From positions 115,857 to 179,856 of the forward strand of contig CALEAV010000014.1 of NCBI GenBank assembly GCA_937943575.1: DNA of 64,000 bases, read 5' to 3'. The position numbers were made by a program, and so were the translations under genes. Shown piece after piece: positions 34,849-42,637 of this stretch (the stretch's first letter is position 1; each line of letters begins with the position of its first letter). Below the pieces are notes generated by a model, which saw only the letters and a program-made list of their open reading frames with translations, was not told the origin of the DNA and did no database searches. The stretch comes from an uncultured bacterium (GTDB lineage Bacteria; Desulfobacterota; Desulfobaccia; Desulfobaccales; 0-14-0-80-60-11).

Positions 34849-36138
34849 TTACACCTTCTTCTCCCAGCGCAGGAGATCCGTCACCTGGGCCAGGGTGCGG
34901 CCCTCCTTGATCTCCTCCCGGATGCGGTTTTCCTTCTCCAGGACGTCCATGGCCCGGTTGGCGTACTCCACCGCCAGGCGCTGGGGGAGCACGGTGACGC
35001 CGTCGTCATCCCCCACCAGGTAATCCCCGGTCTCCACCCGGGTGGCGCCGATGCGGATGGGCACGCCGATCTCCCCGAAGCCCCGGGGCTCCCCGGCGTT
35101 GGGCATGATCAGGCGGGTGAACACGGGGAACTGCAGGCGCATGATGTCCCCGGCGTCCCGGATGGCGCCGTCCACCACCACTCCCGCCACCCCCTTTTGC
35201 AGGGCCGAGTGGGTGGCCAGCTCCCCCCAGATGGCGGGCCCCACCCCGCCGGCGTCGATGACCAGGACCTCCCCGGGCTGGGCGGCGTCGATGGCCTCCA
35301 CCGGCTTGGCCCAGTCCCCGGGATAGGTGCGCACCGTCAGCGCCCGGCCCACCAGGCGGATGCCGGGAAAGAGCGGCCGGATGCCCTCCAGCACCCCCGC
35401 CCGGTGCAGGGCGTCGGAGAGATTGGCCGCCGACACCAGGCTCAGGACCCGCAGGATCTCCGCCTCCCCGGCCCGTTTGAAGAGGTCGGTGGGGATCACC
35501 GCCCCTTCGTCCAGGGCCCTTCTCAGGTCCCGGGTGGCGGCCTCCGGGTCCTTGGCCTTGGTGATGGCCCCGCCGACGATGACGTAGCTGGCACCATGGG
35601 CCACCGCCTGGGCGGCGGTCTCCGAGTTGATGCCGCCGGCCACCCCCACCGGCACGGACACCGCCTCGCTCACTGCCTTGAGGGTGGCGAAGGGGTCCTG
35701 GGCCCGCATCTGCTCGTCGATGGGCACATGCACGGTGATGTAGTCCACCCCCAGGGCCTCCACCTGCCGGGCCCGGGCCACCGGGTCGGGGACGGCGATG
35801 AGGTCGACGACGATCTTGGCGCCGTAGTTCTTGCCCGCCTGGACGCATTCCAGGATGGTGGCGTCCGAGGCCGCGGCCAGGACATCGATGAGGTGCGCCC
35901 CGGCCTTGGCGGCCGCCTCCACCTCGATGCGGCCGGCGTCCATGACCTTCATGTCCGCCACGATGGTCTTGTCCGGGAACCGCCGTTTCAGCTCCCTCAC
36001 CGCATCCAGGCCTTCACTTTTGATGAGGGGGGTGCCGGCCTCCACCCAGTCCACGCCGGCGGGCACCGCCTTCTCCGCCACCAGCAGGGCCCGGTGCAGG
36101 TCCACAAAATCCAGGGCCAACTGCAATGTCACCCTCAT
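34849..36138 (-). CDS. Hexulose-6-phosphate synthase fused to RraA-like domain
   Basis: A 429-residue fusion. Residues 1-210 are an OMPDC-fold hexulose-6-phosphate synthase (LQLALDFVDLHRALLVAEK, ADMKVMDAGRIEVEAAAKAGA, VDYITVHVPIDEQM, GVAGGINSETAAQAVAHGA). It condenses formaldehyde with ribulose 5-phosphate, or runs in reverse to make pentose. Residues 212-429 are RraA-like (SAANLSDALHRAGVLEGIRP, GDWAKPVEAID, VIDAGGVGPAIWGELATHSA, GVAGVVVDGAIRDAGDI), a fold shared by RNase E regulators and some aldolases. The same fusion is known in archaea and some bacteria. It lies 53 bases after the PHI gene, so both steps are co-expressed. Confidence 0.9.
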   Translation of the reverse strand: MRVTLQLALDFVDLHRALLVAEKAVPAGVDWVEAGTPLIKSEGLDAVRELKRRFPDKTIVADMKVMDAGRIEVEAAAKAGAHLIDVLAAASDATILECVQAGKNYGAKIVVDLIAVPDPVARARQVEALGVDYITVHVPIDEQMRAQDPFATLKAVSEAVSVPVGVAGGINSETAAQAVAHGASYVIVGGAITKAKDPEAATRDLRRALDEGAVIPTDLFKRAGEAEILRVLSLVSAANLSDALHRAGVLEGIRPLFPGIRLVGRALTVRTYPGDWAKPVEAIDAAQPGEVLVIDAGGVGPAIWGELATHSALQKGVAGVVVDGAIRDAGDIMRLQFPVFTRLIMPNAGEPRGFGEIGVPIRIGATRVETGDYLVGDDDGVTVLPQRLAVEYANRAMDVLEKENRIREEIKEGRTLAQVTDLLRWEKKV

Positions 36139-36191
36139 AGGTTATTCCTTGCGGCTCCCCGGGAGGCGGCCTGGGCTTCCTTTTGCCCCTC

Positions 36192-36806
36192 TCATTCCAG
36201 ATTGGCGTGCCGGGAGAGGACGGCCGTCGGGCTGAGCCCCAGGCGCTGCTGATAGAGGATAAAGATCACACACTCCAGAAAGAAAAACGCCGCCTGTTCA
36301 AAGAGGCTCCCCGGACATTGGGCCGACGCCGGTTCCCCCGCCTGGGTGAGCTTGGTGGTGCCGGGGATGACCAGGGACACCTGGGCCTCCCGGGCGATGG
36401 TGGAGGCAGGCGAGGCGGTGAGGGCCAGGGTGCGGGCCCCGGCGGCGTTGGCCCGGCGCAGCACCTCCCGGGGCTGGGGGGTCTCCCCGGAGCCGGAGAT
36501 CACCAGGAGCAGGTCCCCGGGGGCCAGCCGGGGGGTGATGGTCTCACCCACCACATACACGGTGAGCCCCAGGTGCATGAGGCGCATGAGAAAGCTTCGG
36601 AGGATGAAGCCGGAACGGCCGGTGGCGCAGCCGAAGATGCGGGGGGCGAGCTCCAGTTCGTGAATCAGGGTCTCGGCCAGATGCGGGGGCAGGCGCCGGA
36701 AGACGTCCTGCAGCTCCCTGAACATCTGGTCCAGGGCCCCGGTGAGGGTGGCGTTGTCGGGAGACCCCAAAAAAAAGGCCTCCCGGGACGCAGTCGGAAG
36801 GCACAT
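36192..36806 (-). CDS. 6-phospho-3-hexuloisomerase (SIS domain)
   Basis: A 204-residue SIS-domain isomerase converting hexulose 6-phosphate to fructose 6-phosphate. It shows RIFGCATGRSGFILRSFLMRLMHLG (about 58-82), [24 protein letters not shown] and LFEQAAFFFLECVIFIL near the end, the PHI pattern. GGAGG precedes ATG 36806. Pairing with the hexulose-phosphate synthase supports the substrate call over other SIS isomerases. The pair allows formaldehyde assimilation or detoxification, or pentose synthesis without the oxidative pentose-phosphate route. Confidence 0.88.
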   Translation of the reverse strand: MCLPTASREAFFLGSPDNATLTGALDQMFRELQDVFRRLPPHLAETLIHELELAPRIFGCATGRSGFILRSFLMRLMHLGLTVYVVGETITPRLAPGDLLLVISGSGETPQPREVLRRANAAGARTLALTASPASTIAREAQVSLVIPGTTKLTQAGEPASAQCPGSLFEQAAFFFLECVIFILYQQRLGLSPTAVLSRHANLE

Positions 36807-37105
36807 GGCTCCCTCCTTCGGTCCCGGTCCGCACCGCCGCGGCGGATCCAGGCCATGTGGGATGACATCTGAATTTTTTTTAGCATAAGTTGAAGCCTTC
36901 TCCCAAGCAGTTTTTTGCACCAGGGCCGGGGAAACCATCGCCCCTGCCCCCCTCCATCGGGGCACCGGGGGGGCCAGAGACCCTGCCCTCGAAGGGGGCC
37001 GGATTTTCCAAGGAAAATTTCGCCCCCCTGGGTGACAATGTGAGTCAACTGTTTATATCTTATGAGTGACCTCACCGGATGCACCCCACAAGCGAGGAAG
37101 GCCGC

Positions 37106-37624
37106 ATGGGACGCTATCAGGAACGCAAATGGAGCGGCGAAAAGGGGAAGAAATTCGGCCATGCCGGCCGCACCGAGGACCCCTACCAGCCGGCGGAGGG
37201 CCAGGAGGCCTCGTTGTGCACCTCCTGCCGGGCCCTGTACCAGAACAAGCGTTGGTTTTTCGATGAGAAGATGGCGGCCCGCCTGGCGGGCACCGACCAG
37301 GTGCGGGAGGTCATCTGCCCCACCTGCCGCAAGATCAGGGACCGCTACCCCGAGGGGGTCCTCACCCTGAGCGGCGAGTTCTTCAACGAGCGGCGGGAGG
37401 AGATCCTGGGCCTCATCGAGAAGGAGGCCGCCAAGGTGGCCAACCGCTCGGTGGCCGACCGCATCATCCAGATCCTCCCGGAGGGCGACAAGGTGGTGGT
37501 GGAGACCACCACGGAAAAGCTGGCCCAGCATCTGGGGCGCACCATCTACCGGGCCTACAAGGGAGATCTGGACTTCCGCTGGTCGGAGATGAACCGCTTT
37601 GTGCGGGTCTACTGGAGGCGCTGA
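37106..37624 (+). CDS. BCAM0308/NMD3-like zinc-ribbon protein
   Basis: A 172-residue protein. The first part is basic (MGRYQERKWSGEKGKKFGH), followed by two CxxC knuckles, CTSCRALYQ (about 39-47) and CPTCRKIRDRYP (about 71-82), forming a zinc ribbon, and a C-terminal domain with GDKVVVETTTEKLAQHLGRTIYRAYKGDL. The pattern is that of the BCAM0308 family, distantly like the N-terminus of the ribosome-export factor NMD3, hinting at RNA or ribosome binding. ATG 37106 has AGGAAGG upstream; an ATG at 37079 would add nine residues. A terminator follows directly. Confidence 0.8.
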   Translation: MGRYQERKWSGEKGKKFGHAGRTEDPYQPAEGQEASLCTSCRALYQNKRWFFDEKMAARLAGTDQVREVICPTCRKIRDRYPEGVLTLSGEFFNERREEILGLIEKEAAKVANRSVADRIIQILPEGDKVVVETTTEKLAQHLGRTIYRAYKGDLDFRWSEMNRFVRVYWRR

Positions 37625-37631
37625 AGACGGG

Positions 37632-37668
37632 GCGGGCCTGCCCGGGCAGCCAGGTCCGCGCACTTTTT
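37632..37668 (+). terminator. Rho-independent terminator
   Basis: GCGGGCCTG (37632-37640) pairs with CAGGTCCGC (37651-37659) with one G:U pair, followed by TTTTT (37664-37668). It ends the zinc-ribbon gene's transcript and isolates the csp region downstream. Confidence 0.75.
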
Positions 37669-37692
37669 CCGGGGAGGGTGGCGGGATAAGAA

Positions 37693-37720
37693 TTGACAAG
37701 CCCGGAAAATGCGCGATAAT
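37693..37720 (+). promoter_or_regulatory. Sigma-70 promoter of csp leader
   Basis: TTGACA (37693-37698), 16-base spacer, GATAAT (37715-37720). The predicted start near 37727 precedes a structured leader of about 130 bases before the cold-shock gene. Confidence 0.8.
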
Positions 37721-37726
37721 CAACTT

Positions 37727-37803
37727 GTTTAGCATGTCAGACCGCAGGGCGGCCAAGCCCTGGCTGTAATCGGAGGGGATGCTAAATTCCCTCCGATTTT
37801 TTG
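37727..37803 (+). ncRNA. Structured csp leader / short terminated RNA
   Basis: A predicted 77-base transcript from its own promoter to a strong terminator. Hairpin 1 is CAGGGC-GGCCAA-GCCCTG (37745-37762). The terminator hairpin has stem AATCGGAGGG/CCCTCCGATT and an 11-base loop that contains ATGCTAAA (37779-37786). The transcript's 5' end carries TTTAGCAT (37728-37735), an exact complement, so a pseudoknot or antiterminator can form. It either acts as an attenuator for the csp gene at 37859 or is a free sRNA. It matches no riboswitch class I know. Confidence 0.6.
37768..37803 (+). terminator. Intrinsic terminator in csp leader
   Basis: A perfect 10-base-pair stem (37768-37777 with 37789-37798) and a T-run to 37802. 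It stands 56 bases upstream of the csp ATG, so csp expression needs readthrough or antitermination, unless a second promoter exists. Confidence 0.85.
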
Positions 37804-37858
37804 TTTGACTGCTGGCGCCCTGCCCGAAGCGGGAGAATTTTCAGGAGGTCCTTTTTTC

Positions 37859-38062
37859 ATGAAGGAACGCGGTCGAGTGAAGTGGTTCAACGATTCCAAG
37901 GGGTTTGGGTTCATCACCCGGGAAAACGGCCCCGATGTCTTCGTGCATCACAGCGCCATTGTGGGCGAAGGTTTCAAGACCCTGGCGGAGAACCAGGAAG
38001 TGGAGTTTGAGGTGGTGCAGGGTCCCAAAGGGGCTCAGGCCCAGAATGTGGTGAAGCTGTAA
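37859..38062 (+). CDS. Cold-shock protein (CspA family)
   Basis: A 67-residue OB-fold nucleic-acid chaperone: [15 protein letters not shown] with RNP1 KGFGFI (14-19), RNP2 VFVHHS (27-32) and [23 protein letters not shown] precedes ATG 37859. The family melts RNA structure, and E. coli CspA-type proteins are established antiterminators; here the gene sits behind an intrinsic terminator, which fits autoregulation. It is followed by a small basic protein and an RRM protein on the same strand. Confidence 0.96.
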   Translation: MKERGRVKWFNDSKGFGFITRENGPDVFVHHSAIVGEGFKTLAENQEVEFEVVQGPKGAQAQNVVKL

Positions 38063-38136
38063 CCCAACCCCCAGGCGGCGGTGCGGGTGGGGCCGGATGT
38101 GCCGCCCTGCCCCGCCGCCAGGTCCCGAGGTGGCCC

Positions 38137-38283
38137 GTGGCACGGAACCGCTATGGCTGGCAGAAACGGGCCAAAGAGCTGGCCCGGCGCCAGAAAAATG
38201 AAGAAAAGATGAAGCGCCGGCAGAACAAAAGCGCCAAGCCGGCCGCCCCGGCGGAGGAGACTCCGGAATCCCCCCGGGAGTAA
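38137..38283 (+). CDS. Small basic protein between csp and RRM gene
   Basis: A 48-residue protein from GTG 38137 (GAGG upstream). The first 31 residues are very basic and helical (NRYGWQKRAKELARRQ, then KMKRRQNK), and the tail is acidic and Pro-rich (APAEETPESPRE). No cysteines or membrane segment. It ends 11 bases before the RRM gene and belongs to the same gene series, suggesting RNA or ribosome contact. I recall similar short proteins near RNA-binding genes in Geobacter-like genomes but cannot name a family. Confidence 0.7.
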   Translation: MARNRYGWQKRAKELARRQKNEEKMKRRQNKSAKPAAPAEETPESPRE

Positions 38284-38294
38284 AAGGATCCATC

Positions 38295-38582
38295 ATGCCC
38301 ATGAAATTGTATGTGGGGAACCTGCCCCACGACATGACGGAGGAGCAGCTCCGTACCCTGTTTTCTGAGGCCGGGCACGTGATGTCGGCCAAAATCGTAC
38401 TGGACCGCCAGACGGCCCAGCCCCGGGGCTTCGCCTTCGTGGAGATGGAGAGCAAGGCCGAAGGCCAGCGGGCCATCAGCATGTTCAACAGCAAGATGGT
38501 GGACGGCCGCACCCTGGCGGTCAATGAAGCCCGCCCCAAGGCCAAGGGCTCCTTCGGGGGCCGCAGCCGGGGCTACCGGTAA
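38295..38582 (+). CDS. RRM-type RNA-binding protein
   Basis: A 95-residue single RNA-recognition-motif protein. RNP2 is LYVGNL (5-10) and RNP1 RGFAFVEM (44-51), each with the aromatic residues that stack on RNA, followed by a Gly/Arg-rich tail (GSFGGRSRGYR). Such glycine-tailed RRMs resemble the cyanobacterial Rbp proteins, often cold-induced. It is third in the csp series, which supports a cold or RNA-structure role. Confidence 0.95.
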   Translation: MPMKLYVGNLPHDMTEEQLRTLFSEAGHVMSAKIVLDRQTAQPRGFAFVEMESKAEGQRAISMFNSKMVDGRTLAVNEARPKAKGSFGGRSRGYR

Positions 38583-38889
38583 GAAGTGGAACCCGCGGGG
38601 CGGTGATCAGGGGCGGGGGCAAAAACTGAGAGCGTCGCCAGGGGTTTTAGGGGGAAGGCCGGGGGAGCGCCGAATCCCCTTGCCCTCCATCCAAAGTTCC
38701 GGCGGCGCAAGGCACGGGAAGGCCGGGGGGGCACTGAATCACTTTCCCCTCCACCCCTTCCCCCCACCTTGAAATATCCCAAGGAAATTGAGGCCCTGGC
38801 CTCGGTTTCCTTTTAAATTCTGGAGGTAGGGGGGAGGGAGCCGGGGCCGCCGCCCCCCGGCCCTTGCTTTCGCCAGTCGGTCGAATTGC
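38583..38889. repeat. Intergenic region with imperfect tandem 40-base repeat
   Basis: The convergent space between the RRM gene and cbpM-like. Two related blocks, 38652-38692 (GGAAGGCCGGGGGAGCGCCG, then CCCCTTGCCCTCC) and 38716-38757 (GGGAAGGCCGGGGGGGCACTG, then TTTCCCCTCCACC), repeat in direct orientation 64 bases apart. No gene is seen. Confidence 0.5.
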
Positions 38890-39264
38890 TCAGCGGCCCA
38901 CCAGCAGCCGGCGGCGCAGGGCCTCAATCTCCCGGAGCAGCTCCTGCTCCCGCTCAGCAAAGCGCCGCTCCATCTCCTCCAGCCGGGCCAGCAGGTCCTC
39001 AATCTGCTCCCGCAAATGCAGCACCACCTCCACCGCCGCCAAATCCAGGCCCAGCAGCTCATGGAGCCGCCGGATGCGGGCCAGGCGTTCGATGTCCCGG
39101 GCGCTGTAGCCCGGCTCGCCGCCGGGGGTGGGCCGGGGGGAGAGAAGGGCCTCGGCCTCCACCAGCTCCAGGAATTCCATCGGCACTCGGGCCATCTGGG
39201 CCGCCATACTCCGGGAAAAAATCACCCCCCCGCCGGGGTTGTTCTCCTCAGGCCGCCTGGGCAT
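38890..39264 (-). CDS. MerR-like chaperone regulator (CbpM/HspR type)
   Basis: A 124-residue protein with a MerR-type helix-turn-helix followed by a coiled coil. YSARDIERLARIRRLHELLGLDLAAVEVVLHLREQIEDLL (about 51-90) is the MerR/HspR pattern; the remainder (LEEMERRFAEREQELLREIEALRRRL) is coiled coil. Genes of this kind follow cbpA/dnaJ and encode CbpM modulators or HspR repressors. It starts 17 bases after the cbpA-like gene on the same strand. Whether it binds DNA or the J-domain is undecided. Confidence 0.8.
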   Translation of the reverse strand: MPRRPEENNPGGGVIFSRSMAAQMARVPMEFLELVEAEALLSPRPTPGGEPGYSARDIERLARIRRLHELLGLDLAAVEVVLHLREQIEDLLARLEEMERRFAEREQELLREIEALRRRLLVGR

Positions 39265-39281
39265 GGCTTCCCTCCCCTTCC

Positions 39282-40232
39282 TCAGGCTGCGCCCCGCAGC
39301 CGGCGCCATTGATGCAGGAGCTCCCTTTCCTGGTCCGTCAGAGCCTCCGGCAGCACTGCCTCCACCTGCACATAGAGGTCCCCCCGCTCCCCGGGGTGGT
39401 GGAGCCGGGGCATCCCCAGTCCCTTGAGGCGGAAGACCCGGCCGTTTTTGGTGCCCGGGGGGATGTCCAGGCGCACGGTGCGGTCCAGGGCGGGGACGGT
39501 CACCTTGCCCCCCAAAAGCAGGGTGAAGAGGTCCACCGGCAAAGTCAGCCTGAGATCGTCCCCCTCCCGCTGGAAGCGCTCATGGGGCCTGACCTCAATG
39601 ACCAAAAGCAGGTCCCCGGGCTCGCCGCCGGTGAGGCTCGGCTCCCCCTGGCCCTTGAGGCGCAGCCGGGAGCCGGTCTTCACCCCCGGGGGGATTTTGG
39701 CCTCGAGCTTGCGGCCGCCGGGCAGCTCCAGCAGGCGGCTGGTGCCCCGGAAGGCCTCCTCCAGGGTGACGGCTACAGGAAATTCCACATCCCGGCCGGG
39801 CCGGGGCCGGGGCCGGAAGAACTCCGCCTCGGCAAAGCCCCTCCCCGGCCCCCCGAAGAGCGTCTCGAAGAAGCTGGAGAAATGCCCGCCGCCGAAGAGC
39901 TCGGCGAACTCCTCGGGGCTGAGGGTGCGGAAGGTGTAGGTGGTGCCGGGGCTGGCCTGCCACCTGGCCCAGTCGAAGTCCTCGGGCCGGCCGCCCCTCT
40001 GGGTGAACTCCTGCCACTGGGAGCCGAATTCATCGTATTTCCTGCGTTTTTCCGGATCGGAGAGGACCTCGTAGGCCTCGCTGATCTCCTTGAACCTCTC
40101 CGCCGCCTCGGGCTTGCCCGGGTTGACGTCGGGGTGGTATTTGCGGGCCAGCCGGCGGAAGGCCTTTTTGATCTCCTCCGGGGTGGCGTTTTTCTCCACC
40201 CCCAGGATGCGGTAGTAGTCCTTGTATTCCAT
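39282..40232 (-). CDS. cbpA: DnaJ-class co-chaperone (CbpA type)
   Basis: A 316-residue Hsp40. The J-domain (1-70) has the HPD motif in [11 protein letters not shown]; a Gly/Phe-rich linker with [20 protein letters not shown] follows; then two C-terminal substrate domains ([42 protein letters not shown]). The four CxxCxGxG zinc repeats of DnaJ are absent, so this is class B, CbpA-like. It stimulates DnaK. It lies 3 bases after rnr and 17 before the MerR-like gene, forming an rnr-cbpA-cbpM series. Confidence 0.93.
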   Translation of the reverse strand: MEYKDYYRILGVEKNATPEEIKKAFRRLARKYHPDVNPGKPEAAERFKEISEAYEVLSDPEKRRKYDEFGSQWQEFTQRGGRPEDFDWARWQASPGTTYTFRTLSPEEFAELFGGGHFSSFFETLFGGPGRGFAEAEFFRPRPRPGRDVEFPVAVTLEEAFRGTSRLLELPGGRKLEAKIPPGVKTGSRLRLKGQGEPSLTGGEPGDLLLVIEVRPHERFQREGDDLRLTLPVDLFTLLLGGKVTVPALDRTVRLDIPPGTKNGRVFRLKGLGMPRLHHPGERGDLYVQVEAVLPEALTDQERELLHQWRRLRGAA

Positions 40233-40235
40233 GGC

Positions 40236-42446
40236 TCATTCCCGGGAGGCGGGCACCTCCCCCGCCGCGGGCACCTGCCGCCGCGACCGCCGGCGCCGGC
40301 CCCCTGCCCCGGTCTGGGCCGCGGCGGCCTCCTCCTCCACCAGCACCAGGCTGACATGGCGCCGTTTCAGGTCCACCTGGGAGACCCGCACCAGCACCCG
40401 GTCCCCCAGCCGGAAGACCCGGCGGTGGCGCCTGCCCAGCAGCATCTGCCGGGCTTCATCAAACTTGTAGTAGTCATCCGGCAGGTCCACCAGCCTGACC
40501 AGGCCGTCGGCGTAGATTTCCTCCAGGGAGACGAAAAAGCCGAAAGGGGTTACCCCGGTGATGCGGCCGTGGAAGACCTCCCCCAGCCGCTGGGCCAGGC
40601 AGCGCACCTGCATGCGGGCCAGCATCTCCCGCTCCGCCTCGATGGCCCGGCGCTCCCGCTGGGAGAGATAGCGAGCCTCCTCCTCCAGGCTGTCGGGGTC
40701 CAGGGGCACCGGCGGCCGGCGGCCCTCCAGCCTGGCGGTGAGGAGCCGGTGGATGAGGAGGTCGGGGTAGCGCCGGATGGGGGAGGTGAAGTGGGTGTAG
40801 TAGTCCACCGCCAGCCCGTAGTGCCCCAGATTGACGCCGGCGTAACGGGCCTGCTTGAGGGACCTGAGCAGCATGATCTGCACCATGTCCCCCAAGGGGG
40901 TCTCCTGGACCTGGGCCAGGAAATCCCTGAGCACCCGGGGGTCCCGGTTGGCCTCTTTGGGCAGGTGGAAGCCCAGGTATTTGACGAAGGTGCGGAAGGC
41001 CTCCATCTTTATGGGGTCCGGCCGCTCATGCACCCGGAAGAGGGAGGGCTCCCCCAGAAAGTCGGCCACCGCCTCGTTGGCCGCCAGCATGAACTCCTCG
41101 ATGATCTGGTGGGACAGGAGATGGTCCACCCGCAGGATGTCGGTGGGCCAGCCCTTGTCGTCCAGAACCACCTCGGCCTCGGGGATGCTAAGGAGCAGGC
41201 TGCCCCGCTCCCAGCGGCGCTGCCTGAGCAGCCGGGTGAGCTCGGCCATCCAGGTGAACATCTTAACAAGCGGCCGGTAGCGGGCCCGGAGCTTCCGGTC
41301 CCGGCCCTCCAGCAGGCTTTGCACCAGGCGGTAGGTGAGGCGGGCCTGGTTGTGCACCACCGCCCGGCTGAAGGTGGCCCTCCTGAGCTGCCCCCGCCGG
41401 TCGTAGGTGAGGCTGGCCACCACCGCCAGGCTGTCCTCCCCGGGAGTGAGGCTGCAGATGCGGGTGGAGAGGTCCTCGGGGAGCATGTGCACCGCCCGGT
41501 GGGGAAAATAGACGCTGGTGCCCCGAAAATGGGCCTCCCGGTCCAGGGCGCTGCCCGGCGCCACATAATGGCTGACATCGGCGATGGCCACATGGAGGGT
41601 GTAGGAGCCGCCGGGTTTTTTCACCACGCACACCGCGTCGTCGAAGTCCCGGGCGGCCTCCGGATCGATGGTGATGAAGGGCAGGTGCCTCAGGTCCTGG
41701 CGCCGGGCCAGCTCCTCAGCAGGGATGGTCCCGGGCACCCGGGCCGCCTCCGCCAGCACCTCGGGGGGAAACTCATCGGGCAGCCCAAACTTGCCGATGA
41801 CGATGAGGGTCTGGACCTCAGCGTCCTCCACCCGCCCCAGCACCTTAAGGACCTCCCCCTGGGGGTTGAGGTGGGCGGTGGGGTAATGGGTGATGCGGGC
41901 CCTGACCACCTCCCCCACCGCGGCGCCGTTGAGGCTGGCCGGCGGAATCACCAGGTTGAAGAGGAGATGCTCATCCTCCGGCTCCACATAGTAGGTGTCC
42001 CCCGCCTGGCAGAGCAGCCCCAGCACCTCCTTGAGGCGGCGTTCCAGGATGCGGATGACTTTGCCCTCCCGGCGCCTGCCCCGGCGGCCCTCCAGCCGCA
42101 CCACCACCCGGTCGCCGTGCAGCGCCCCGGAGAGGTCGGCGGCGTTGATGAAGATATCCTTGCCGCCGTCTTCCGGGGTGACAAAGCCGTAGCCGTCGGG
42201 GTGCACGGAGAGCTCCCCCGCCACCAGGTTCATCTGGTCGGTGAGGCCGTAGCGGTTCCCTTTGATGAGCACCACCTCCCCCCGGGCCACCAGCCGGGTG
42301 ACGCCCTCCTCCACCCAAGCGGTCTGGTCCGGCGGCAGCCTGAGCCGGTCAGTGAGCTCGGCCAGGGTCAGGGGCCTCCCGGCTTGGCGAAAGGCCTGCA
42401 GCAGCTTCTTCTCCCCGGGGGGACGTCTCCGTTTGCGGGGGCTCAT
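40236..42446 (-). CDS. rnr: Ribonuclease R
   Basis: A 736-residue RNase II/R exonuclease. Order: N-terminal winged helix (PLTLAELTDRLRLPPDQ), cold-shock domains (GYGFVTPEDGGKDIFI), the RNB catalytic domain with ITIDPEAARDFDDAVCVV (the catalytic Asp cluster), IADVSHYVAPGSALDREA, YFPHRAVHMLPEDLS, HFTSPIRRYPDLLIHRLL, and a C-terminal S1 domain with GRITGVTPFGFFVSLEEIYADGLV plus a basic tail. It degrades structured RNA, including at low temperature, fitting the adjacent csp/RRM genes. AAGGAGG precedes ATG 42446. Confidence 0.95.
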   Translation of the reverse strand: MSPRKRRRPPGEKKLLQAFRQAGRPLTLAELTDRLRLPPDQTAWVEEGVTRLVARGEVVLIKGNRYGLTDQMNLVAGELSVHPDGYGFVTPEDGGKDIFINAADLSGALHGDRVVVRLEGRRGRRREGKVIRILERRLKEVLGLLCQAGDTYYVEPEDEHLLFNLVIPPASLNGAAVGEVVRARITHYPTAHLNPQGEVLKVLGRVEDAEVQTLIVIGKFGLPDEFPPEVLAEAARVPGTIPAEELARRQDLRHLPFITIDPEAARDFDDAVCVVKKPGGSYTLHVAIADVSHYVAPGSALDREAHFRGTSVYFPHRAVHMLPEDLSTRICSLTPGEDSLAVVASLTYDRRGQLRRATFSRAVVHNQARLTYRLVQSLLEGRDRKLRARYRPLVKMFTWMAELTRLLRQRRWERGSLLLSIPEAEVVLDDKGWPTDILRVDHLLSHQIIEEFMLAANEAVADFLGEPSLFRVHERPDPIKMEAFRTFVKYLGFHLPKEANRDPRVLRDFLAQVQETPLGDMVQIMLLRSLKQARYAGVNLGHYGLAVDYYTHFTSPIRRYPDLLIHRLLTARLEGRRPPVPLDPDSLEEEARYLSQRERRAIEAEREMLARMQVRCLAQRLGEVFHGRITGVTPFGFFVSLEEIYADGLVRLVDLPDDYYKFDEARQMLLGRRHRRVFRLGDRVLVRVSQVDLKRRHVSLVLVEEEAAAAQTGAGGRRRRSRRQVPAAGEVPASRE

Positions 42447-42565
42447 GCACCCTCCTTGGGGGGCGGCGGGCCGGACGCAGCCACGGCGCCCCGCCTCCCC
42501 CGCCGCCGGAACGGCGTCAGGGGAAGGCCGCGGGTCATCGCCTTCTGGCTTTCCGGACGCAATCC

Positions 42566-42594
42566 TTTGCCTTTGTTGGGGGTTATTATATACA
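42566..42594 (+). promoter_or_regulatory. hisD: Candidate promoter of hisD
   Basis: TTTGCC (42566-42571), 17-base spacer, TATACA (42589-42594) in an AT-rich patch of the divergent rnr-hisD spacer. The -35 match is moderate. Confidence 0.4.
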
Positions 42595-42637
42595 ATTACC
42601 AGGTCAGGGCAGACTTTTTCCCAGGGGAGGGCCGACA

